DNA from: Candidula unifasciata
Lineage: Eukaryota; Mollusca; Gastropoda; Stylommatophora; Geomitridae
Length of the DNA: 64,000 bases
Assembly (NCBI GenBank): GCA_905116865.2
Contig: CAJHNH020008444.1
Location: 1-64,000, forward strand
Direction of reading: 5' to 3'
The notes beneath the pieces were generated by a model, which had not been told where the DNA came from, ran no database searches, and saw only the letters and a program-made list of their open reading frames with translations. Every line of letters begins with the position of its first letter. The stretch's first letter is position 1. Shown in pieces: positions 27,601 to 42,600 of the stretch. The position numbers and the translations under genes were made by a program.

Positions 27601-30600
27601 TCAGCCATTGTACAATCCCCTAGGAAACAGCTAGAGCTCACTGAGAAAGCAACGTCGCAGGTATAGAGTGCTTTGTACTGACCACAAAATGAAGCAAGGA
27701 AAAACTTGCTGTTTAAAAAAAAAAATTTGCACTGGTGCTGTCAGATTTAAAAGCCCTGATTACAGTTCACAAATGATGATGATTTTATTCACAGGTTTTT
27801 CAGTTGTCAGAACAGCAGACCTCCTGGCAATTGATGCAACCAAGGGCAAAGAGAGAAGCAAAGTGGTTGTTGAAGATATCCCGATCCTTGTGAGCATCAA
27901 CATCGGCACTTCCGTCCACTTCATGGATGTGAGCTGCGATGGCCTCTATCTTGCAGTAGCTGTTCAGGATTCTGGCCGCATAATTATCCTCTTCTTTGAT
28001 GTCCGATCGTTTGCTGAGAAGGTATATTATAGTGTTTTTGTCATTCTATTGTTTTTGTCATTCTATTGTGTTTTTGTCATTCTATTTGTAAGCATAACCA
28101 TAACATACATAATGTACTTGATAAATGAGTGAAAGCTGGAAGTGTAGGTCTTAGGACATATTTACAAGTGACAACATGTACATTACACTAGCCATAGAAA
28201 GCCTTTCTCATCAACTAAATAAAAACATTTTTAAACAGATGGTGCTTGGCTGAAGAGTGTGAGTTCTGCAGAGAAAATTGTATGGACACCTTTGTCCTCA
28301 GACAACAAATATGTGATGTGTTTTAAGAAAGTCGACTGATCAGAAATAGCACAGTAAAGAGAGAATGAGGGAAAGAACAAACAAAAGGTGTTGGGAGGCT
28401 AACTTCAATAGCAAATAAATAGAGGAAGATTACGTGAGGCCTTAAAAACATTGTTATTTAATTTTTTTAAAAACAAGTAGTGTATTGATCAGCACTCATA
28501 GAAAGAAGTAATGAGATAAAACCTATGGTGTGTCCTTCAGTCTTTCTACTTCTGTTTTTAATGAATGCCACTCAAATCTGATAGAATGGCCATGCGGTGT
28601 AGAATAGGAATCTTAATTTAGTGCACAGTTTCTCAACTCCTTTTCTATCATCAGGATAGACAGAGAGCACAAAGGTATTGCTCTCAAGCTTGAAGACTTC
28701 ACATAAGCAAAAATGTATCGTCATCATCATCGGGTGCCTTGCCGACTAGTGTGGGCAATCATGCCTCTCCATAATCTGCGATCTCCTGCAGCATGTATCA
28801 GTTCGTGTGCCGACACACCTCCATGCCATGTCTTCCTCTATTCCTCCTTCCACAGATCTTTCCAGTGGTCACAACATGTTCTATTTTCCCTCTTCTCATA
28901 ACATGGCCGAAAAATTATGACTGTCTCCTTCTGATGTCTGTGATAAGTGGTCTTCGGGCTCCCGCCTCTTTGAAAACCTCTTGGTTGCTCTTTTTGGCTG
29001 TCCAAGGTATTATAAGCATTTTTCTGTAAAACCACATCTCTGAGGCCTCTAGAAATTGTTTGACCTGCCTACTGATTGTCCAGGATTCACAGCCACATGT
29101 ATACTGCTTGAATGCTAGAGCAGAAACTGAGGTCATCATCCTCCCTCAGACACATCCGGTTGTACAGGGAAGAAAACTCCGGTGATAGGACTCCAAACAC
29201 CAAAACATAATGTTGACTGTGCCAGATTTGGGGCAGCAACAGCGTAACCTTAAAATAAGCCGTAATTCGTTCATATTTTCTAGGGAAATTAAATAAAACT
29301 TAAACTTTGACAAATGAAAATTACAACTTATTAGCTTGCCAATTTTACAGTCGCAGTTGTGGCTAAAGAGCTTTCTGAACAAAGAAGACACAAATAACAG
29401 ATTGCACAATTTAATGCTTGGAATTTTCGCTATATCGCATTATATGTATACAACAGTAACAGTTTATTTAAACGAAGCAAATAAATGAATCCTTGGAACT
29501 GAAACACAAAATCGACTTCTTTCAAAAACTATCTGTTTCACCAGGGCAAACAGAATTGTTACCTTAGTATGCACCTGGTGAGATACAGTGAAATATGCCT
29601 GGCAGAAAAGTGTGCAGTCTATTGTTTTTGTCTTCTTTGTTCAAATTCACAACAGGGAAACATTGCTTTGAAGAGCTTTCATCAGCATGAACAAAAAATG
29701 TTACTCATACAACAATACAAACATTACATTCAGGTGTCTGAACCTCTTGCAGTTCTTTTGTTGAGACATTTGTTAGATCTTCATATGTTCTTTTAGGTGA
29801 CCTGTTGCATTCCTCGCCACATTTCCTTCCAGAACCAGAAATCTAATCTTGTTCTTCTTCCTCACATTCACCAGCTGTAAAGGCCAGCGGAAAGTTTCGG
29901 GTGTTCATCCACCTCCAGATTTTAGTCATATTCCAGAACCTGAGTTTTGCATGCACATCCATTTCACACATCTGGCTTATTTGTGTGCAGACTCTTGGTT
30001 CTTTGACTCTCAGGTAGATGTGCCCAGACTTCAAACACAGCCTCCCAGTTAGTCAACTCCTATAACATGCTTATTGGGTAAGCAGTATGAGTAATTCTTT
30101 TGTCCCCCCCAACGTGGGGTCTTGGAACACACACAGGAAGAAATCTATTAAAATTATCTCATACTTTAGAGCAGTGGTTCTTAACCTTGCTACCACGACC
30201 CTTTAATACAGTTCCTCATGTTGTGGCGATACCCAATGGTGGCCGTTGCATTTTTGCTCCATTTGTAGACTGGAAGGATGTAGTTTCGTCGTCCAGCTTT
30301 TGAGTTGAGTGCATGGCGTGACACTGTGAGCTGCGTTTGTTTTTCGTTGGCACAGGAGCGGAGCAACTGTGGGGTGACCCGTTTGCTATGAAGCTGAAAC
30401 TAGGATTACCAGATACCCAACCATAAAGTTATTTTAATTGCTTCTTCATAAGTAGATCATTTGACCCACAAATGGGTCGCGACCCACAGGTTGAGAACTG
30501 CTGCCTTAGAGATACATTTGTAATATTTTCTTTTTAAATTTCAGGGGACAAACCCAGCCCCGTTTGCCTGTAGCCAGGTGAATTCCTCACCTTCAGCAGA

Positions 30601-33600
30601 AGTCTGTGACCTGTCCTGGAACCCTGCGGTGTCGAACATGCTGGCTGTTTGTACGTCTGATGGCAACGTGGAGCTGATTGATGTCACAGACACCCCAAAG
30701 GTCATTGCTGTCCTGGTTGCTGCTGTGGGCGCTACGAGTTGTAAGAGCATCTTCACATTTATAAATATTTATGTGGTTTGTTGAATAGGATTAGGCAGAC
30801 CAAGACGATAGTGGAGAGATCATTTAGGGGAGGACAAGAATAGACCCACTGCTCCTGACAAGCATGTCATAAAAGTCAGCTAATTAGGGGCGTTTTCTTT
30901 GAAGTGAAGGACATCTATGTGAGTCCAGAAGTTGGCCAACAGCCAGCACTTTCTTCAGGAGTTTACAGCCGGTAAATGTGAAGAAGGAGAAGATGGCTCA
31001 GTGGGCAGATCTCTTAAGCATGTTGTTTAGTCTGTTTACACTGACAGTTCCTGTTCTGTATTGGTTGATGACTTGGTTTTCACATCATTCAGCTCTAGGT
31101 GATGTACCGAGACTTTGCTGCAGAATCATCATCCTGATGTTTGAGGACTTCAGTGCCTTTTGTTTCTCATATAGCATTAATTTTATTCTTGCTGTCCATT
31201 AGGGTCCACTTCCAAAGGTAGTCATGCCTCCAAATCCTACTGCTAAGCTGTAAAGTGTCGCAGAGAGAAGTTACATTTTTTTGTCTTTTGCTAGTTATCT
31301 TAGCTTGTTTTAATGTCATATTAAATTTCTGTAGTATCTCTTTTACTCCCTCCACCCATCTCTTTCTTGGCTTGTAGACTGCTGTTATGATTTTTGTTGT
31401 TCTGTGAAATGATTTACCTGAACTATGCCTAACATTTGTCTTTGTTCTACACTGGTGACTGTCTTCTTGTTGTTCCATCTCTTGTACATCTCACCCCACA
31501 TGTAATTTTGCAGTCATATTTTCTAAGACTGTCCATGTCTAGCATTGGCAGCTCATTGATAGCAAGAGTGTCACTGACATGATCAGTTTTACTTGTGTTA
31601 CATCCAAGTGTTGCTTGTGTTTCAGTTTGTTGGAGCCCCAAAGGGAAACAGTTGCTGGTAGGAAGGAAGGATGGGACCCTAGTCCAGTATGACCATGCAC
31701 TTTTGGAGAAGAAAGTCTGGCCATGTCCTGCTATTTTAAACAGCCCACATAGAGGTACGAAGGCTTCTCTGGTCTGCCATTACTTACATGCTTATTGTAT
31801 GTAGTGTTTTAAGTAATTGAATCTTTGCCTTTGTTCTTTATGTGCTGATGAAGGTTTTCTATTCACTTTGTTCATTTTTTTGTCATTCTTGATTGTTTTA
31901 TTGTAAAGTTGAATCGTTCTGCTACATGTGTGGGTTTTTTTTTCTGTCTAAAGACATTACTCATTATATAACTTATACGTAATAGTACATAGTAATACTT
32001 TGGGTTGTGTGCGCACTTGTTTAATATGAGATTGGAAAGCTTATTTTTGCTTCATCTCTTCAGTCTTTTTCTGTATGTGTGTAATTGAGACAAGTACAGA
32101 CATTTCAAGCATCTAGGCACAGGGATAGAATTAGATGTTTCAAAAGGGTAACATAATGGAACAAGCAAAAACTGTATTTAACAAACAAAATTAAGAACAT
32201 CTTCTGCAGTAAATCCCTCTCATTTGGCCAAAATATAATTGTTTCATAGTGCCAGTATTTACATAAGGCTGTGAATGCTGGATAGCTAAGATGCAGATCA
32301 GAATATCTCTTCAGACCTCAGAGATGACATTTTACAGAAGAATATTCAAAATTCCATGGACAGCCAAAATAAGCAATCTAAAAATTTTGAAAGAAGCTGA
32401 AACACAAATACACATTATCACAGACATCAGAAAATACTCTCATAATTGTTTGTCTGCGTCCCTAAAGGAGTTGCAGGGCATTGGGTGGGGGAAACACTGC
32501 TCCCTTCCCCCCAGCATGGAAAGGAACAGAAATATTAGTATGAAGAATGAAAGGACAAACAAATGAACACTTTGTTATCAGAGTTTTCAATGGGTAAATA
32601 ATCGCCATCGAACGTCGGATACACCCTGAGAGAAGTCTGAACTCACGTGCATGTACTCCATTGCACGGTTCAGACCCCATTCCGATAAAACTTTCACATT
32701 ATAAGTGAGGACAGTAGCAAATTTGCGCCATTCGCCTCATCGGACGAAAAAGCGTACCACCATTGTGGCTGTTTACACTGGAAGTTAATCAACATAGAAC
32801 TGGTACTATTAGCCATCGGACGTTGGGGTTCATACTGAGGGATGGATCTGAGCACCTATGAACATGTCCGGAGTGTAATGATGATAATCCAACTAACTAA
32901 CTAACTAACTTTGTTATCAGAGGCTTAAGAAATCGACACACAGGCTGCCCTTCCAATTTCACTCCTTGCTCTTAGTCATTCACTCAAATCATTTCATAGG
33001 TAATAGTAAACGTTTTAATGACATCTTGGTCTTAATTACAAATGCTGGAATGTGCTCCGACTGTCTCTAAAGCATCTATTTAGCACACACCAAGGCTCAC
33101 ATGACGTGCCTCTTCAAAACCTGAGACTGAAACAGAACAATGTCTAGAGAAAGAACTGAATGAACCATCACTTCTAATTAATGTTAAATAATATTGATGA
33201 TATTAAAATTTTCTGGTCTGATATAATATCCAAGGTTCATGGGAAGGCTGAACAGTCAACAGGTGTCTGCAGAAGTCGGGTGAGTCAGACATAAGTTGCA
33301 AATATCGCAGCCATGCTTTGAATGGGCACAGCACATTACATCTTGGGATGGTTGCAGAAGAAGATATTAAAGATTGTAGTTGTTTATACCAGTCAACCTT
33401 TTTTGCTTGGAGATGGCACTTAATTGATTGTTAGAAGTTATGATTAGGGGGGGGGGGGCGTTTATAGTTAATATTTTTGAATATTAACAATATTGCCATG
33501 TTCTTGTCTGGTTTATCCATAGTTGTGGATGTAGTATGGCAGTCCACCTACGTGTTTATGGCCGCCTATGTGCCCGTACAAGCTCAGCCTTCAGACCAGC

Positions 33601-36600
33601 CGGTTGTCATCATGACCAGTGCCAGAGTGAGTTTAATTTTTGTTTCTTCTTAAAATGTCTGTTGCAATGAGAAAGAATATACTCAAATAAGTTAGTTGCA
33701 GTTCCACGTTCAGGGCTAGCGAGTCACCCCTTAATTGCTGTGTTCCTATACCAGGGAAAACCACACGGAGTGCCTGTCACACTACCTTGTGCCAAAACTT
33801 GAAACCGGGTACAGTCCTGCTACAGCGTACACATGCATTGAATGATACTGATACGTTCTGTTTTGCTATATGGTCAGCAGTCTTGGATTCAGCAGAGATG
33901 TGGTTTCTGAGAGGAACAGTGGAAACTTCCTTGTCCTTGACCACCAGATAGTTGTTTAACATCTACAGGACGTTGCAGAACCAGCCCTAGCATTTTTTTG
34001 CCGTTTTTCTTGGCAGATTGCACATTCAGTAGTTTGCCATTGCTTCTGAATGGTCAGCTTTGGGTACCACTGTCAAAACCAGCGCAGTGCTAAATCACCT
34101 GCAACTGGGTTCGAACCCTTAACAATCATAGTAATTCATGATTGTGTGAAACTAGAATATTATGGAATGATAGAAAAACAAACGAGGTGGTCATTGTCAA
34201 GACGGATGAAACCATCATCTGATTAGGGAAGTTCAGGGTAGACAATAGGTGTTTCAGACATGTTAGGAGAAGGAATGTACTTGAGAACTTGGTGATGATG
34301 GCAATATTGAAAGGAAAGGAGCAAAGAGATAATTACCCGGATGGCTTTGCCTTATGGATAGGGCGAGACAAGGACTCTGACTTGATCGGTTATTCTGGTC
34401 ATCATGTGAGGTAGCGGAATATGGCAGCCTGTGTTTATAGGCATGGCATGCGATGATGATAACAATTGGGCTAGTGAAAATAGAGCACAACTGCCTATTC
34501 TATGCGGCAAAATATTGTTTGATAGGGAAGAGTTAACATTGTCGATTTATGCTTCTAACCAGGCAAAAATTGTTTAATATAGAAGAGTTAACTGATTTCT
34601 TTAAAAAAAAATCTACCTTTCTTGGTCTTTAATTCTTTCATCCTGTGAAAAATCTTTAAATCAGACCCTTTTCAGAAATTACAAAGAAATGAATCATTAC
34701 AATTCTCAGAAACTCTACTTAAGCAGCAGCAGCAGAAGACATTTTGAATCTGGATCCATTTTTATAACAAGGCAGGCAGTTGAATCCTATGAACTCAGAG
34801 CAGACAGGCAAGCTTGATAGCTATTGCCTCATCATGGCCCCCCCAGTCAATGAAAACCCCAATTCATATATGTAAAGTCGGTATTTGGCAAAGTTGTGGT
34901 TTTAAAAAAAAAAGTATGAAATGAAGTAAATTACTAAATATAAACAAGAAAAAGTAACTGCTTTCCTTCCCTCGACCAAGAAAATTGGAGTTTTGTTGAT
35001 ACAGCCACAGAGAGCAAAACGACATCATCATAAGTGTATTCTGACGTCACATTGACCCCAAGAAATGACTACACAAATATTTAGATTGGTTCTTGTGCGG
35101 TTATAGTTTGTTGACAGGATTATTTCGGTGAGGGACAACGAAAACGAGGTTCGGGTCCAGAAAGCAGCCCAGCAGGCGCAGCAGGGCCATTGGGTCAGCC
35201 TGGAGAGCGCATTGCCAAGAGTACTCACATGGGGTGAGATCTGGCGAATGACCCCGCTGCGGCTGAGCTTTATCGTTCGTTCGGCGCACGATGTATTACC
35301 GTCCGGTGTTAGTGTGGTTAAATGGTCTGCGACTAACGATCCGACTTGCCCGTTGTGCAAAGCGAAGCAAACTCTTGAGCACGTCCTGTCCGCGCGCAGG
35401 AAAGCCCTAGGTCAAGGCCGATACACCTGGCGTCACAACAAGGTGCTAAAAGAGTTAGCAGCCTTTGTTGACCAGGCTAGAATGAGGGCCAACGCTAGGG
35501 CCAGTTCTAGCATCGTCCCCATTCGTTTCCTCAAGGCTGGGCAGGTTCAAAAAGGTAAGGTCAACCGAAACGCTTTCGCTCCATCTGTGCTAGACTCTGC
35601 GAGGGACTGGTTACTGGCGGTTGATCTGCCAGGCCATAAACGGTACCCCGAGTTAATCCGGAAGACCGGCCTGCGACCTGACATAGTCCTCCACTCTGCG
35701 GAGAAACGGCAGCTCATCCTGATAGAGCTCACCGTCCCGTATTTGTCGCATATGGATGAAAATCACCTGTATAAGCTCGAGAAATACAGTGATTTAGCAG
35801 CCGGTCTGAGGAGAAACAAGGCCTACATGGTACGGGTCTTTGCCGTCGAAGTGGGAGCGAGAGGCCTCGTTTCCACTTCGCTCTACAATGTGGTTAAAGA
35901 ACTAGGATTGCGCGGTAATGAACGGAAACGAACACTCAAAAAACTGTGAGAGGTAGCCGAAAGGGCCTCTAGCTGGCTTTGGACGCAACGCAACAACGTA
36001 GGGGACGGGCCTCGGTGAGCTGGTCCGGGTGTCTAGTGGAAAAGGGTTTCTCACCCTTTGAAAGTCCATCGTGTCCGAATTGTCTGCCAGTGATCCTCTG
36101 CCACCTGCTAATAAAGTCCAACATGTGTCCGGTAAACCAATCGTAAGCTTGTCGCTCGGTCGTCCAGGCTCGCTGACTGTTCTAATTAGGCTGCCGCAAC
36201 GACTTCTTATCTCACAGTACCTTCTGCAAACCACCAAGTCGTCTTGTCCCTATCCGAAAGAAAAACACCATCCGGTAATCTCGCGCAGCAGGGAACCAGC
36301 CTTGAGCTTCTTGAACTCAGGTGGGCCCACCTCCGAAAGCGTCCAGGAATAGTGGGCCGAAACGCTCGTTGACGAGGATAATTTCTACTGACGACTGGTA
36401 GATCCCTGCTGTACTTGCTCTCTGTGAGTTTATTCCTATTCTTTTCATATTTCAGAAAGACAAGATTACCTACATCAACTTTGAGGATGTGTGTTTTGGT
36501 AACGGCGAGGAGAGAAAAGCACAGTATTTCTTTCATTTCATTCAAAAATGGTACGAAAATAAATTTTTATATTAAATTCAAAGCAATGTTTCCCATTTGT

Positions 36601-39600
36601 AAATTTGAACATATAAGACACAAACAATAGATTGTGCAACTGATGAGATGCAGCGAAATCTGGCAGGCAATAAATTGTGCAAACTTGTTTGTGTTTTCTT
36701 TGTTTAAATTAGAAATGTTTAATAAAGGTAAATAAAATGCTGGTTTACAGGGAGCCACTGTGGTGTAGTGGCTAAACGCTTGCCTGCGGATCTAAACATC
36801 ATGGGTTCAGTTCTAATAATAATAACCTCTGCTTCCAGGTCAACCCAGCCTTAAATGGGTACTGGGTAAAGTCCTGAGAAGTAAAGGCAACCGACAAAAC
36901 TATGATCACATCACCCACCAAATTCTGATTAGTGTATATAATTTAGGTCTAGCCCTATATGCCCGGTACACCTGAAGGCGTGGAAAAGTGTCTCTTACCT
37001 ACTGCTTCACAAGAACACACATATAGTCTTCAGTTAAAAAACGGAGAAGCTTGTCACACGTTTGACTCTTAGAATATTATTACAAGTACAAGACCTTTTT
37101 CGTGCCTTCAGGAATATTGGGCATATAGGGCTAGATCTCCATTTTAAAGACCAGTGGGCTATGTGGCCAGCCACCTCTACTTCCCAGGACTCCTCCTGGG
37201 TCGACCTAGGAGCCTTACTGGTTGCAAGAGCATACAACATGAGAATGGAAACATCAAGAGGCAGAAGATGATAATTAGATGGAGTTAACAACTTGCTAAA
37301 ACTCAACATCATCATCATGCAGTAAGCTCATAAACGTGCACTATCCTGAAAACCAATCATTATGACGCCTTACACATTAATCATAGAAAAACAATAGAGA
37401 GAGAGAGAGAGTTCTACCTCTTCTGTAATGTGGAGATCAGATCCCTAATCTGTTATGAATTAGTCATAAGCAAGAAGTAAATTTGTAAAAATCTGGACCC
37501 TTGAATCACTCTGAAATATTTTTTTTAAGCGGGCGAGAGTCTTTGAAGTTTGCCTGCTGTAATCACAGAATCAAAAATGGAAGGGAAGTTTTGTGAAGGA
37601 TCCTTTGCTTCTTGCTCCCCTATGTACATAATAGGAATGGTTTATTTATTTCCAGGGATGTCATCTTGGTGGCTTCAAGCAATGCAACAGAAACAACAAT
37701 TGTAGGCAGAAATCTGGATGACAAGGTGAGAGTTGTACTCGTCTAACATGCAGAATACATTTGCTGGTTGTCATGTGTTCAAATCCCTATTGAGGCAAAT
37801 ATTGAGACAGAGCTGACCTGGTTTTCCAGGTCTGTCAAACTTCAATTGGGTAGAGGAAATGTTCTTGAAAGTAAAGGCAGCTGGTGTGATCTTAACCCTA
37901 TCACATATCATGTGCTGGTTGGTCTATGGAATTATTAAATTAGCAACATTTACCAACATGGTTAGAGCAGTAGGCACTTATTTGGGATACTGAGTTTGAT
38001 CCTCAGTAAGGGTTAAATATTTGTGTTTCTCTGTGGCAAAATTTAAAACCCTAATCTGTAAAGTTTGTGTCAACTTCACTAGTCATGCGACCTTAACTCT
38101 TTCTCCCCATGAATGGTAAAACACAAACATGGGTCATGAACCCATAGACGTTTCAAGAAAAACTTTCTTCTTCTTTGCGTTCATTCAGTTTCGTATGCTC
38201 AGATCAAACCACCAGGTGTGTTGCCTCTTTAAACTCATGTCAGCTGCAGGTCCTGCATGGTTCCCCATAGCTTGCTCTGCACACTTTGCTCTTGAGGCCA
38301 GATTTCTCTTCCTTTACAACACACACTAAACTATTATTAGACAGGTCATTAATGAAGTTTTAAAAAAATGTATCTGTCTGCAAAAATAAGGGGAGAAAAG
38401 TTACAGTCTAATCCTTCTTGTCATCCGCAGGTCAGCTGGGAGCATTGGAACCTGGAGGATTGCTCTAGAGCTGATCTCCCTCTCACATCACAGCAGTCGG
38501 ACTCATTCCCCATGGGCCTCGCTGTTGACTATTCCCCAGACAAGAATGTGCTTATAAGTTAGTTGCTTCTGTACATTTGTTTTCATTTGCTAGTGTTTGT
38601 GTGTTTCTGGTTGTTATTATTTAGACTAAAACTGTTAACAACAAAATAAGGTGGACTTAACAGACATGGTTTCTGTTATTTTTGTGAACACGTGGACAGC
38701 CAAATGCCCAGCCATTGTCTACCAGACTTCAGAAGCTTCATTGCAGCTAAGCAGTAGCTTGCACAAAGTGGCATCCTCACAAAGTTGTTTGGTAGTGTCA
38801 CTGGCCTCTCATTTACAACAAATAACATTCTACAAATCAGCACTGAATCGGTGCTGGGAAATGCACTGGGCGGTAAAGATGTCCAGTGTGATTTTGACCA
38901 CATCACCTGTTAATTTTAAAATTGACCTTGGCTCCTAGGTTGACCCAACCTAAAGTGAATGCTAGGAAGTGCATTGGGAGGCAAAGATGCCCAATGTGAT
39001 TTCTGAAGGAAAAAAAACCCAGGGATTTCTAAAAACACAGGGCTAGAGTAATATGGCCGCTGTTTCAACAGCATGCAGAGGGCCCTTTACTTTTTCCCAT
39101 TATAGAATGAACTGGTACAATGTGGAATCGTTACTGAGCAGCAATCAAGACTAAAGTTATTGTATAAGCTTTTATTAAGTTCGCTTTTGTATGTATGTCT
39201 GTGTAAAATGTGGTAATTTTTTTAAGTATTTAATGTTTTTACGGTATAAATTATCGTGCTGTTGGTTTCATTGACTTTAGTGCAGTAATTATTGTCATTT
39301 TAAAACTATTCTCTAATATATTATTAGCAATGTAGTTAGTATCAATTATTCCATTTTATTATTCTGTTCATTTTGTTATTTAATTATAAATTTGCACTTG
39401 TAAGTGACCTGTCCTTGTTCCACCAGGTGAGAGTAAGACCCTGCCACCGTGCCCAGTCATGTACCTGCTGTCCACCGATGGAATGCTGGTGGCGTACCAC
39501 TTGTTTTACTTCCACAAGGAGGCTGCTCCAGCCACAACGCCAGCTCTGCCACTGGTGGCTGATGGGGCCAGGAGGGGACGTAAGTTGTTGGGAGGATCAT

Positions 39601-42600
39601 CTTGTTGACTGTTTAGGGAATGTATTCATGTGGAATTGGGCAAAAACTTGGCCAGAAATGTGGTTTCTATTTTTTTTAAAGCGTATTTTCTCATGTTTTT
39701 ATAGATATTCATTTGTATGTTTATATATCTGTATGTATGTATTTATCTATATGTATGTGTATATGCATGCATATATGTATGTGTGGGAAATTTGACAAGC
39801 AGACAGTGACAATTTTTTGTATGTGTGTGTGTGTGTGCATCAGAAATGTGTTTACAAGATCCTTTTGATATATGTGTGTATGTGTATATGGACATGTATG
39901 TAAGTGTGCATGTATGGATGTATGGATGTATGGGAGATTTGACAAGCAGACAGACATAAAAATATCTTTTGGCAGCAGAAATTGGGTTTGTTTACAGAGC
40001 CCATATTGATATGTGTATGGTAGATTAAAGGTTAGGAAAACAATTCTTGCATGCTATATAGAGCCAGTTTTAACATATGACTGTGAAGTCAGGACAATTA
40101 GTAAACAAGCTGAACAATATCTGAGGCTGAGGAAATGTGATTTTACAGAAGAATCCTTAGAATTTCTTGGACAGCTGAAGAGAGCAACCCAGATGTTTTG
40201 AAGGAGGCGAGGGCTCGAAGACAACTTATCACAAACATCAGAAGGATGTCTTGGTCATGTGAGAAGAGGAAAAATGGAACTATGTTGTGACCACTAGAAA
40301 GATCTGTGGAAAGAGAGACAGAGAAAGACAGCATGAGAAAATTTTTGACAGTCTTTTGTTGTGTCATGGAGGGGTGATACATGCAGTTGTGGATCACAGA
40401 TTGTGGAGAGGCATGATGGCCCACGCCATTCGGCAAGGCACTTGATGATGATGGGAAATAGCAGAACTAAGGCAGAGAAATGTCTTTTGGCACCAGAAAT
40501 GTGATTTCTACACAGAGCCTACAATGAAATATATATATAGGCAGATAAAATTTGACAAAATGCTGGCTATTTGAGAAACATCCGATAGCAGCAACAGTGT
40601 GATTTATGTATGAAGTCTGTCCTGTTGTATGCCTGTAAGTCATGGCCAGTTAGGAAAACAATTTTTTTTTTACTCATTCTTCGACATATTATTTTGGCAA
40701 ACACACATTTTTTTAATACATTTTTTTCCTGTTCACAACAGCCATTGTTCCAAAAGAAGAATGCACTGATGCACATTAGCCATTGCTCTATTCTGTTTTG
40801 GCCCTTAAAAGGGCGTTTGGCAAATTGTTTTGCAGTTTACAGCTAGTCTGTGATAGTTGTACCTTTTGGCTGATTCCTGACTTTTATGACATGCTTGTTA
40901 AGGAGCAGTGGGTCTGTCCCCCCTCCTCCCCCCAGATATCCTGGAAAACACAGACACACACACACACACAGAGTTGGTTTGTAAGAAGTTAAATATGGAC
41001 TGATGCATGTCAACCATTGTTTTGGAAGAGGCTTAATCTGCCTTGTTGCGGATGTATTCCTCACACCCACCATAACTCCTTACCCCAAAGTTCTTAGTTA
41101 TGTATCCTTGTAATGTCAGGTCTCGACCTTGCAAGTCTCATCTCATCAAGTGCCAAGGCCGGATTACTACCCACTCCACAACCAACAGCAACTACAGCCC
41201 CAGCAGCTTCCCCCATGACACCTCCATCATTTCCACCACCAGCAGCAACCATCATGGCTCCAGCATCATCGCTATCAAATACGCCTGCAGCAGCAGCAAC
41301 AGTCAAGATTTCTGCACCGCCTGCAGTATCAACACCAGCAGCTTCCTTCCAGTTCCCAGCTGCATCATCAGCATCAACACCCCGGTTTCCTTTTGCTGGT
41401 TTTACCACACCATCTTCTACCACCACCACACCTGTATTTCCATTTGGCGGAGGTGGGTCAGCTCAAAGTGCAGCTACTAGTGGAGCATCTAGCCAGAGGC
41501 AGATGGCTGATAGTGTCACAGCAGTATCATCGCAGACTGGGAGTTTGCCATTTCCCTTTGGGGGTCAGTCTGGAGGGACTGCAGGGTTCTCATTTTCAAC
41601 AGTAACAAGTGAGGCTTATTTGTGCTGTTCCTGTTGTTATTTGTGTGTGTGTGTGCGTGTTCTGATGGGTGACATGACTTTTTCCTCAGTTTGATTGACC
41701 TGCAGAATGTTAAGTCTGTGTGTCTACTTCTTAATCCCTTTGAAAACTCTCTCTCTTTCTCTCACTCTCTCTCTTTCTTTCTTTCTTTCTTTCTCTTCCT
41801 CTGTCCAGCTTTCATTATCTTTCTTTTCCTAGATTTTCTTCAGTGATCATTTACAATGCATCCTTTCTTTCCGTGGGGTTTCAAACAGAACCGTGTGCCT
41901 GGTGTTTTTAGTTTTCTTTTAGTTAATATTGAAGGGACACCCCTAGGGCAAATTGGTTCCCCTTATGGTTTCCAGGGTTCCATTGTGGGGTTGGGGGGAA
42001 TAGGGTAAAGACCCACCGCACCTTAACAAGTATGCTGTAGGAATCAACTAGTTAGGGTTTCCTTTGAAGCTGGTGTGCATCTGCCTGAGGGGCAAGGAAC
42101 CAACAGCCTGCCAGATCTGTAGAGTAGATGTCCACACAGAATTTAGGTTCTGGAACAAATCCTAACTCCCTAAGTGGATGAACAACCAAAACTTTCTGCA
42201 GAAGTTAGCAGCCAGTGAATGTGAAGAAGAAGAAAACAATTTCCTTCTGGCAAAATCTGGTCAGTCAGGACAAGTACTAGAGTCTTCTGTCTCCCTCTGC
42301 CCTCTTTTTCCTTCCATCAACGATCATTCTCCATTCTTCCTTTCACCCTTACTCCTGGTCCCCCCCCCCCCCACACACCCCCCCCCCCCCTTTTTTGTCC
42401 GTTAGTAAGCTTAATTCCATGAGATTTCAGGAATGATGTTACCATCATTTCCATTTCACATTTTCCCCCTCGATAGCATACAGCATAGACAGTATAGTAG
42501 CAACCTTGTGTTCTCATATTTTAATCATAATCTGCATGTGTTTTGTGTAAATTAATGAACTATGGTTTTTTTAAAAATCATTTCTTATATTTTACAGGCA

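Noticed and set aside
26657..27610. Solo LTR as a firm call
   Set aside because: The polyadenylation-like end is suggestive, but TG/CA termini and a target duplication could not be fixed, so it is kept only as a low-confidence feature.
36751..36840. tRNA gene
   Set aside because: A- and B-box-like words are those of a SINE head; the same body follows in other copies, and a good cloverleaf is not evident.
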